Notes under the pieces: model-generated
Told to the model about the DNA's origin: nothing
The model's input: the letters and a program-made list of their open reading frames with translations, nothing else
Database searches by the model: none
Shown: one piece after another, positions 1 through 4,797 of the stretch
Numbering within the stretch: position 1 is the first letter of the stretch
Layout: every line of letters starts with the position of its first letter
Assembly (NCBI GenBank): GCA_021781775.1
Contig: JAJXWE010000105.1
Location: forward strand, 1-6,392
Direction: 5' to 3'
Source of the DNA: Pseudomonadota bacterium
GTDB lineage: Bacteria > Pseudomonadota > Gammaproteobacteria > Steroidobacterales > Steroidobacteraceae
Length of the DNA stretch: 6,392 nucleotides
Translations under genes and position numbers: made by a program

Positions 1-1275
1 CTGCGCCGCGCCCGTTTCTTCGACGAAGCCCATGCCACCGTGCACCTGGACGCCGAGAGCGGCGGTTTCGTTGCCCGTCTCCGTGCACCACCCTTTGACG
101 ATCGGGATCAACAGATCCCCTCGTTCCTGGGCAGCGCGGCGCACTGCCTCGTCCGGGTGATGTGCGCCCAGGTCGAGCTGGGAGCCGGCGTACAACGCCA
201 GAGCGCGCGACGCCTCCGTACAGGACTTCATCGTCAGCAGCATGCGCCGGACATCCGGATGCTGAACGATCGCCGCCGGCGCATGGCCGGTGGCGCCCGG
301 TGGCTTGCCCTGCAGCCGCGTGCGGGCATAGTCGGCCGCATGCTGGAATGCTCGCTCACCGACTGCGTAGCCTTCGACGCCGACCGCCAGCCGGGCGGTG
401 TTCATCATGACGAACATGTATTCCAGGCCGCGGTTCGGCTCGCCGACCAGGTAGCCGACTGCGCCTCGATCATGGCCAATCTGCATCACGCAGGTCGGGC
501 TCGCGTGGATGCCGAGCTTGTGCTCGATCGAGGCGCACCGGACCTCATTGCGCTCACCCAGCGCGCCGTCGGCCCCGACCAGAACCTTCGGGACGATGAA
601 CAGTGAGATGCCCTTGATCCCCGCGGGTGCTCCATCGATGCGGGCGAGCACCATGTGGATGGTGTTCTCCGTGAAATCGTGATCGCCCCAGGTGATGAAG
701 ATCTTCTGCCCGAACAGCCGGTAGTGCTCGCCTTCGGGCGTCGCCCGGGTGCGGATCTGCGCAAGGTCCGATCCGGCCTGCGGCTCGGTGAGCACCATGG
801 TGCCCGTCCATTCGCCGCTCACCATCTTGGGCAGGTACCGCTGCTGTTGCTCGGCGGTGGCGCATAGCGCGAGGGCGTGCACCGCGCCGTGGGTCAGCAT
901 CGGACAAAGCTTGAACGCAAGGTTTGCCGAAGCCACGACCTCCTGGACGGCACTGCTGAGCGCCTGGGGGACCTGCTGACCGCCGAAGCGCGGGTCCGCC
1001 CCGAGCTGCGGCCAGCCGCCTTCCGTGAACTGCCGGTAAGCGTCCTTGAAACCGGCCGGGCTGAGCACCCCCTCGGCTGTCCAATGCGCCCCTTCGCGGT
1101 CACCCGGCCGGTTCAGCGGATCGAGCACGGTTTCAGCGAAGCGACCGGCTTCCGCGAGGATCGATGCCCCGAGTTCGTCCGAATAGTCGGCGTACACCGG
1201 ACAGGCGGTGAGCTCGCCGGTGGCCAGCAATTCCTCGAGCACGAAACGCAGCTCTCTCAGCGGCGCGCGATACAT
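1..1275 (-). CDS. Acyl-CoA dehydrogenase, DmdC/FadE-like (C-terminus off the left edge)
   Basis: An FAD-dependent acyl-CoA dehydrogenase that would introduce the alpha-beta double bond into an acyl-CoA thioester. The frame stays open for 425 codons from ATG at 1273-1275 to the window edge. Its opening MYRAPLRELRFVLEEL is the extended N-terminus of the roughly 600-residue subfamily that includes 3-methylmercaptopropionyl-CoA dehydrogenase (DmdC), so about 170 residues are missing. Visible landmarks are MVLTEPQAGSDL (160-171, middle domain, flavin and substrate contacts), KIFITWGDHDF (191-201), the helical C-terminal domain from about 285, and VHGGMGFVEETG (411-422). E420 aligns with the catalytic base of the superfamily. 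The start is supported by GGAGAT upstream. The gene is divergent from the EAL gene and has no partner on its own strand in view. The family assignment is firm. The substrate is not: many homologues annotated as DmdC probably act on ordinary fatty acyl-CoAs, and a fadD lies nearby, which favours general beta-oxidation. Confidence 0.93.
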   Translation of the reverse strand, partial: MYRAPLRELRFVLEELLATGELTACPVYADYSDELGASILAEAGRFAETVLDPLNRPGDREGAHWTAEGVLSPAGFKDAYRQFTEGGWPQLGADPRFGGQQVPQALSSAVQEVVASANLAFKLCPMLTHGAVHALALCATAEQQQRYLPKMVSGEWTGTMVLTEPQAGSDLAQIRTRATPEGEHYRLFGQKIFITWGDHDFTENTIHMVLARIDGAPAGIKGISLFIVPKVLVGADGALGERNEVRCASIEHKLGIHASPTCVMQIGHDRGAVGYLVGEPNRGLEYMFVMMNTARLAVGVEGYAVGERAFQHAADYARTRLQGKPPGATGHAPAAIVQHPDVRRMLLTMKSCTEASRALALYAGSQLDLGAHHPDEAVRRAAQERGDLLIPIVKGWCTETGNETAALGVQVHGGMGFVEETGAAQ

Positions 1276-1280
1276 GGTCG

Positions 1281-1286
1281 ATCTCC
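1281..1286 (-). promoter_or_regulatory. Ribosome binding site of the acyl-CoA dehydrogenase
   Basis: Read on the minus strand this is GGAGAT, five bases before the ATG at 1273-1275. It supports that start, which also gives the N-terminus expected for the subfamily. Confidence 0.7.
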
Positions 1287-1333
1287 GCGGACGGGGGATT
1301 GAAGCGGCTAGTTTAACCTTTTTTTGGCACTAT

Positions 1334-1368
1334 CCTACTGTCGGGTAACGTACCTTCCCGCCGGTAGG
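1334..1368. promoter_or_regulatory. Interrupted inverted repeat, candidate operator upstream of the acyl-CoA dehydrogenase
   Basis: The arms are CCTACtgtCGGG (1334-1345) and CCCGccgGTAGG (1357-1368). CCTAC pairs with GTAGG and CGGG with CCCG at identical 3-base internal spacing, around an 11-base centre. The centre also holds a smaller dyad, GGTAacgTACC. It sits 58-93 bp upstream of the dehydrogenase start, where a repressor site for a beta-oxidation gene could lie. TetR- or GntR-type regulators are common for such genes, but the regulator here is unknown. An operator is inferred; only the symmetry is seen. Confidence 0.4.
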
Positions 1369-1386
1369 GTGCGTGCGGTGTCCGGC

Positions 1387-1420
1387 CCTCGCCGTCGCGA
1401 GGCGGCGGTCCGCAGCCGCC
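1387..1420. repeat. Two overlapping GC-rich hairpins
   Basis: CCTCGC (1387-1392) pairs with GCGAGG (1397-1402) around a 4-base loop. GGCGGC (1401-1406) pairs with GCCGCC (1415-1420) around 8 bases. The two share bases 1401-1402, so they cannot both form fully. There is no T-run after either, so they do not look like terminators. In DNA this rich in GC they may be chance. Confidence 0.3.
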
Positions 1421-1475
1421 GTGCCCGTTGTCCCGGCGCACTCGACGCAGACCGTGCACCGGTCCTGAGGCGTGC

Positions 1476-1545
1476 GACGCATATGTCAAACCCCGGAGCG
1501 ATGCGTCCGCTCGATGTTTGAATATGACAAGCTGTTATGACAAAC
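1476..1545. repeat. TATGNCAA repeats with inverted arms, candidate regulatory site upstream of the EAL gene
   Basis: Three direct copies of TATGNCAA are present: TATGTCAAAC (1482-1491), TATGACAA (1523-1530) and TATGACAAAC (1536-1545). The last two repeat eight bases perfectly with a 13-bp period. GTTTG at 1516-1520 faces CAAAC at 1541-1545, enclosing that pair. TCAAAC (1486-1491) pairs with GTTTGA (1516-1521), and GACGCAT (1476-1482) pairs with ATGCGTC (1501-1507). The island is clearly more AT-rich than its flanks and ends about 130 bp before the EAL gene, as a promoter or activator site would. The binding protein is unknown. Confidence 0.4.
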
Positions 1546-1664
1546 AACGCGCGCGCACGCATCGCCGGTGCGATATGTCCGAGCGGAACGCGAGAGAGTT
1601 CACGGTAGCGAGCGCCCCACGCTGTCACTCTTCGCCAACACCCAGCCTGGTTCGACTCTGCAAT

Positions 1665-1669
1665 GGGAG
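1665..1669 (+). promoter_or_regulatory. Ribosome binding site that decides the EAL gene start
   Basis: GGGAG lies five bases before the ATG at 1675-1677. The in-frame ATG at 1663 overlaps this motif and has no purine-rich Shine-Dalgarno stretch of its own upstream, so 1675 is the more likely start. Confidence 0.6.
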
Positions 1670-1674
1670 ACGTC

Positions 1675-3099
1675 ATGCATTCATCGGCGCTGCACGCCGT
1701 CCGGTCCGAAGAGGCCGCCACCGCCGATGTATCCGGACCGCAGAACGTCGAATCGCTCGGGCGGCGGCTGCGCGACGCGCTGCCGCCGCTGCGTCTGCAT
1801 TCGGTCTCGATCTACGACAGCGAATGCAATGTGTTGTGGCTCAGCGAGGGAGCGCTCGGGCCCGACGAACACGCGCTGGTGATGGATGCCGTCGAACGAC
1901 TCGGCACACAGGCCAGCGAGCCATTCGAGCAGCGGGTGGAAGACGGACGCGTCGCGGTTTTCCTGCCCGTGCGTACCGCGCAGGCCGCAGCGCATGGACT
2001 CGTCATGGTGCTGGCGGACACCAAAGCTCCGGGCGAGGGTCTGCTCGCGCGGATCTGCACCGCGCCCGTGCAAGGACTGGTGCGTGCGTTGACCGAGGTG
2101 ATCCGGCCGGTCCCGCCGCGGCGCCTCGAGCATGATCCGACGGGTCTGCTGCTCTCTCTCGCGGCGGATGTTCCGCCGGAGTCGGCGGGCGGGCCGCCGC
2201 GCCATGCGCCTGCGCGCGATCTGTCGCCGACGGCGGTTGAGGAAATCCTTACACGGGGGGCGCAGCCGCTATCGCTCGAATTGGCTCCTCCAGCGCCCCA
2301 ACCGGTCGTGTCCAACGCAACTGTACCGTCGCGCACAGCGGCGATCCCGGAGCCACCGGCACCGGCATCCATACCGATGATGGTCGACGCAGCGACACCC
2401 ACCTTGGGCGCTGCCGCAGAGAGCGTGACGCTCGAGGTACTGCCCTTCGTCAAGCTGCGCAGTGGAGGTCGCATGCGTCGCTTCGAGGTGCTGCCCCGTG
2501 GCGCTCCGCGGCTGAACCGCGATCCCGCCGTGCTCGATACGCTCGCCGTGGAGGCGCTCCTCGGGTGGATGGTTGCCCACCGCTCCGACTGGACCCTGGA
2601 GCCGACCTGCTTCACGCTGAACCTGTCGATCGCCACGCTGGAGGACGACCGCTTTCTGCGTACACTCGGCGCGCATTTCAGCCGCAGCGCGATTTCACCC
2701 GACAGCATCGGCTTCGAGATCGCCGAGCCGCTTTGCACCCAGCGGCGTGCGCAGGTCGAGCGGTTCATCAGCGCCTGCGAGCGTCTCGGCTGCTTTGTGG
2801 TGATCGACGGGTTCTCGTTCGATTCGGCCGTGATGCCTCTGCTGCGCTCCAAGGCCGTCCGCCTAGTGAAGATCGATGCGCGCCTCAGTACGGCCGCCCT
2901 GAAGGACAAGCTGGCGCAGGCCACGGTCGTGGCGATCGTTCAGGCGGTCAAGGTGCTCGGTATCCACTGTGCCGCGCAGCAGATCGAGACGCAGCAGGTG
3001 TTGCGCTGGCTGACGGCCGTCGGCTGCGATTTCGGTCAGGGATCGCTTCTGGCTCGACCGCTGCCCATCGCCCGCCTGGAGGGGCCGACACCCGCCTGA
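1675..3099 (+). CDS. Degenerate EAL-domain protein, probable c-di-GMP signalling
   Basis: A 474-residue protein from ATG 1675; ATG 1663 would add four residues but has no ribosome site. Residues about 25-145 form an unnamed globular region, perhaps a small sensor fold, which I cannot assign. Residues about 146-245 are a proline/alanine-rich linker. Residues about 250-470 are an EAL domain, which normally hydrolyses c-di-GMP. It keeps ExLxR as EVLPR (271-275), NLS (316-318), FEIAE (347-351), KID (399-401) and the late glutamine of DFGQG (452-456). DDFG has become DGFS (D378, G379) and AEGVE has become AQQIE (Q435). By spacing from the lysine these are positions that bind metal and act in catalysis in active EAL enzymes, so hydrolysis is unlikely. 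Inactive EAL proteins such as FimX serve as c-di-GMP receptors. There is no signal peptide, membrane segment or GGDEF domain, so it should be cytoplasmic. A LytTR regulator follows after 86 bp, possibly co-transcribed. Confidence 0.88.
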   Translation: MHSSALHAVRSEEAATADVSGPQNVESLGRRLRDALPPLRLHSVSIYDSECNVLWLSEGALGPDEHALVMDAVERLGTQASEPFEQRVEDGRVAVFLPVRTAQAAAHGLVMVLADTKAPGEGLLARICTAPVQGLVRALTEVIRPVPPRRLEHDPTGLLLSLAADVPPESAGGPPRHAPARDLSPTAVEEILTRGAQPLSLELAPPAPQPVVSNATVPSRTAAIPEPPAPASIPMMVDAATPTLGAAAESVTLEVLPFVKLRSGGRMRRFEVLPRGAPRLNRDPAVLDTLAVEALLGWMVAHRSDWTLEPTCFTLNLSIATLEDDRFLRTLGAHFSRSAISPDSIGFEIAEPLCTQRRAQVERFISACERLGCFVVIDGFSFDSAVMPLLRSKAVRLVKIDARLSTAALKDKLAQATVVAIVQAVKVLGIHCAAQQIETQQVLRWLTAVGCDFGQGSLLARPLPIARLEGPTPA

Positions 3100-3125
3100 G
3101 GCGCAGCGCATCGCGACGCCAGGAT

Positions 3126-3156
3126 AGGGTAAGCTTGCCTCCCTGCCGCGTACCCT
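3126..3156. promoter_or_regulatory. Inverted repeat in the EAL-LytTR gap
   Basis: AGGGTA (3126-3131) and TACCCT (3151-3156) are perfect 6-base arms around 19 bases, ending 29 bp before the LytTR start. This could be an operator or an autoregulatory site of the downstream regulator, or chance. No T-run follows, so it is not a normal terminator. I found no clear promoter in this 86-bp gap. Confidence 0.25.
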
Positions 3157-3185
3157 GAAAAGCGGGACGTGGTCGGCGCCAAACC

Positions 3186-4025
3186 ATGAAGATCAAGACC
3201 GTCATCGTCGACGACGAGGCGCTCTCGAGGCGTGGCATCGAGCGGGCACTGCGCAAGACGCCGGATTTTGAAGTGATCGCAGAGTGCGGCAATGGGCGCG
3301 ATGCGGTCGGTCTGATCCAGCGGGAGCGACCGGATGCGGTGTTTCTGGATATCCAGATGCCCATGCTGTCCGGTTTCGAAGTGCTCGCGCGTCTGCCGCG
3401 CGAGAGCGTGCCACTGGTGGTGTTCGTCACCGCCTTCGACCAGTACGCGCTGCGTGCGTTCGAGGCGCGCGCCCTGGATTATCTGCTGAAGCCTCTCGAT
3501 GAGCGTCGCGTCGAGATGACGCTGGAGCGTGTGCGGCAGGAAGTGCAAGCGCGGCACGCGGTCGACCAGCGCGACAAGCTGATGGAGGTCGTGGCCGAGA
3601 TCACCGGCTCGGGCGAGATCGAGCTCGAGACTATTCTCGAGCACGGCAGCACGGCAATCGAACCCAGTCGTCCGCACATCCTGCCGATCCGCCAGGGACG
3701 GCGCACCGCCCGGGTGCCTATCGCCTCGATCCAGTGGATCGACGCCGCAGGCGACTACATGTGCGTGCATGCGGAAGGTGATACGCACATTCTGCGGGGT
3801 ACGATGAAGGAGCTCGAGGAACTACTCGACCCGAGGATGTTCCAGCGCGTGCATCGCTCGACGATCGTCAATCTGCGCTACGTCAAGAGCCTGCGCGCGC
3901 ACATGAACGGGGAGTACTTTCTGACGCTCGAGGGTGGACAGGAGCTGAAGCTCTCGCGCACCTATCGCGACAAAATCGAGATTTTCCTCGGCAATAGTCC
4001 CCTGCAGCGCAGCGCACCTGAATAA
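3186..4025 (+). CDS. LytTR-family response regulator (REC plus LytTR DNA-binding domain)
   Basis: A 279-residue cytoplasmic transcription regulator of the AlgR/LytR/AgrA type. The receiver domain (1-120) has the acidic pair D9-D10, phosphoacceptor D55 in VFLDIQMP, T82 and K102 in LLKPLD, so the full phosphorylation switch is present. A charged, probably helical linker (about 105-160) leads to the LytTR domain (about 165-269), with RVPIASIQWIDAAGDY and the typical HRSTIVNL stretch (223-230). LytTR domains bind DNA as a mainly beta-strand fold, usually on paired direct repeats. Length and domain order are normal. The start is fixed by the receiver fold (MKIKTVIVDDE), although the ribosome site before it is weak. 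It follows the EAL gene by 86 bp on the same strand. No LytS-type or other histidine kinase is in view, so its partner is unknown, as are its targets. Confidence 0.95.
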   Translation: MKIKTVIVDDEALSRRGIERALRKTPDFEVIAECGNGRDAVGLIQRERPDAVFLDIQMPMLSGFEVLARLPRESVPLVVFVTAFDQYALRAFEARALDYLLKPLDERRVEMTLERVRQEVQARHAVDQRDKLMEVVAEITGSGEIELETILEHGSTAIEPSRPHILPIRQGRRTARVPIASIQWIDAAGDYMCVHAEGDTHILRGTMKELEELLDPRMFQRVHRSTIVNLRYVKSLRAHMNGEYFLTLEGGQELKLSRTYRDKIEIFLGNSPLQRSAPE

Positions 4026-4029
4026 AGCT

Positions 4030-4044
4030 CCGGTCCGGTCCGGC
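4030..4044. repeat. Short tandem CCGGT repeat between convergent genes
   Basis: CCGGT, CCGGT and CCGGC lie in tandem and fill most of the 19-bp gap between the convergent stop codons of the LytTR gene (4025) and the cupin gene (4045). No hairpin with a T-run is present. The length is too small to imply function. Confidence 0.35.
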
Positions 4045-4554
4045 TCAGGATGGACGGGTGCGCTTCGCGCGCCATGATCGGCCGAGCGCCGAATGCAGTC
4101 GGCGCCCGAGCGGGCCGCCCGGCTGCACACGCAGGCGGAACGTCACAGTGCGCACGTAATCCGGCACGGTCCACCGGTAGCATGAGCCGGTGTGAAATAC
4201 GTGGGTATCGCCGCTCTGCAGCCGCCGGCTCGTCCCGGCGATGTCGATCAGTGCGCAGCCCTGCAGGACGTGCACGATCTCTTCGCCCCCGTATTCCCAC
4301 TGGAAGCGTCCACTGGTGCAGTCCCACATCACCGCACAGGCCGTGCCGTCGCTGCTGGCGGCGAGGGAACGTTCACGAGCGAGCGGGGCACCCTCGAGGA
4401 CCCAGTTCGCCGGGATTTGGACGGGATGCATTCCGTGCACATCGCCGTGCCCGGGGGCCAGGCCTTCGAGCGAGAGGGTCTCTTCCAGCTGGTCGCGCTC
4501 GACGGACTCGTGAACCGTCTTGCCGGATGCTGCCGGTTGTCGCGTTTTACCCAA
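4045..4554 (-). CDS. Cupin-domain protein (Cupin_3/DUF861-like)
   Basis: A small single-domain cupin of 169 residues from a TTG start at 4552-4554. Residues about 75-140 match the Cupin_3 pattern seen beside (S)-ureidoglycine aminohydrolase-like cupins: VMWDCTSGRFQWEYGG, then EEIVHVLQG (about 91-99), then SGDTHVFHTGSCYRWTVPD (about 114-132). The first half, up to about residue 55, is less conserved in appearance, and the end is arginine-rich. The frame is open up to a GTG at 4674, but the 40 extra residues look like low-complexity non-coding translation, and a strong TGGAGGA sits six bases before TTG. The classical HxH metal ligands of cupin motif 1 are not visible, as in other members of this subfamily. 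The substrate is unknown; proteins of this kind are often unassigned stress or small-molecule binding proteins. It converges on the LytTR gene and diverges from fadD, so it is probably monocistronic. Confidence 0.85.
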   Translation of the reverse strand: MGKTRQPAASGKTVHESVERDQLEETLSLEGLAPGHGDVHGMHPVQIPANWVLEGAPLARERSLAASSDGTACAVMWDCTSGRFQWEYGGEEIVHVLQGCALIDIAGTSRRLQSGDTHVFHTGSCYRWTVPDYVRTVTFRLRVQPGGPLGRRLHSALGRSWRAKRTRPS

Positions 4555-4560
4555 ATGACG

Positions 4561-4567
4561 TCCTCCA
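4561..4567 (-). promoter_or_regulatory. Ribosome binding site supporting a TTG start for the cupin gene
   Basis: On the minus strand this reads TGGAGGA, six bases before TTG at 4552-4554. It is the best Shine-Dalgarno match in the window and is the main reason for preferring the shorter protein over the upstream GTG. Confidence 0.65.
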
Positions 4568-4694
4568 GAACGGCGAGCCGTCGAGGCGTGTGCGCCTTGC
4601 GCCACCGGGGCCCCCGGCCGCCAATCCGAGCATACGGGGCGGACTCGGCGCGTTCCGTGAGTTACCGCACACACGATCGCGGCCGGCGAGCCGA

Positions 4695-4723
4695 TTCCGC
4701 AGGCATCGGCAGCACGCTACACT
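4695..4723 (+). promoter_or_regulatory. fadD: Possible sigma-70 promoter of fadD
   Basis: GCTACACT contains a -10-like TACACT at 4718-4723. Seventeen bases upstream TTCCGC (4695-4700) matches the -35 consensus only at TT, so an activator may be needed or the site may be false. Transcription would start near 4730 and leave a leader of about 68 bases containing two hairpins. Confidence 0.35.
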
Positions 4724-4732
4724 GCAGCGAGT

Positions 4733-4753
4733 GCGGGTCGGAAGCCGACCTGC
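4733..4753. promoter_or_regulatory. First hairpin or operator-like dyad in the fadD leader
   Basis: GGTCGG (4736-4741) and CCGACC (4745-4750) are perfect arms around AAG. In RNA the stem extends to nine pairs (4733-4753) with one G-U pair. As DNA it is a compact 15-bp palindrome just downstream of the candidate -10, a usual place for a repressor site. It has GGTC and GACC half-sites like those of E. coli FadR sites, but the spacing is wider, so FadR is not indicated. Confidence 0.4.
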
Positions 4754-4755
4754 CG

Positions 4756-4772
4756 GTGCGGCCACGCCGCAC
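4756..4772. promoter_or_regulatory. Second hairpin in the fadD leader
   Basis: GTGCGGC (4756-4762) and GCCGCAC (4766-4772) form a perfect 7-pair stem around CAC, two bases after the first hairpin and ten bases before the ribosome site. No T-run follows, so it is not a standard terminator. It might affect leader stability or translation. Confidence 0.4.
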
Positions 4773-4781
4773 AAGACCGAC

Positions 4782-4790
4782 GAGAAGGGG
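4782..4790 (+). promoter_or_regulatory. fadD: Ribosome binding site of fadD
   Basis: GAGAAGGGG lies seven bases before ATG 4798 and agrees with the FadD N-terminus beginning there. Confidence 0.65.
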
Positions 4791-4797
4791 CGTCGCG

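Larger units (their letters stand above)
1276..1674. other. Divergent intergenic region between acyl-CoA dehydrogenase and EAL gene
   Basis: About 400 bp with no convincing coding sequence. The part next to the dehydrogenase holds a short AT-rich tract with seven consecutive T (1319-1325) and an inverted repeat (1334-1368). The middle (about 1370-1470) is very GC-rich with small hairpins. An AT-richer island at about 1480-1545 carries repeated TATGNCAA elements. No good sigma-70 pair (TTGACA and TATAAT at proper spacing) was found on either strand. Promoters for both flanking genes should lie here, but I cannot place them exactly. Confidence 0.6.

Noticed and set aside
40..606. Plus-strand open frame of 188 codons opposite the acyl-CoA dehydrogenase
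   Set aside because: The minus-strand frame encodes conserved acyl-CoA dehydrogenase motifs throughout, so this is a composition shadow.
1311..1326. T-run as a possible plus-strand terminator
   Set aside because: No stable hairpin precedes it and no plus-strand gene ends upstream. It lies in a promoter region for the minus-strand gene.
1325..1339. TGGCAC, which resembles half of a sigma-54 promoter
   Set aside because: The GC expected ten bases after the GG is CT here, and no TTGC element follows, so the second half is missing.
1428..2135. Plus-strand open frame of 235 codons crossing the intergenic region into the EAL gene in another frame
   Set aside because: Its product is extremely arginine-rich and repetitive, and it overlaps the true EAL frame for most of its length.
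1812..2924. Long open frame (370 codons) antisense to the EAL gene
   Set aside because: Its product is serine/arginine/alanine-rich without a recognisable domain. It lies opposite a gene with clear EAL motifs, and long antisense frames are common in GC-rich coding DNA.
4555..4674. Forty-residue N-terminal extension of the cupin protein from GTG 4674
   Set aside because: No good ribosome site precedes the GTG, the residues are not domain-like, and a strong ribosome site marks TTG 4554.
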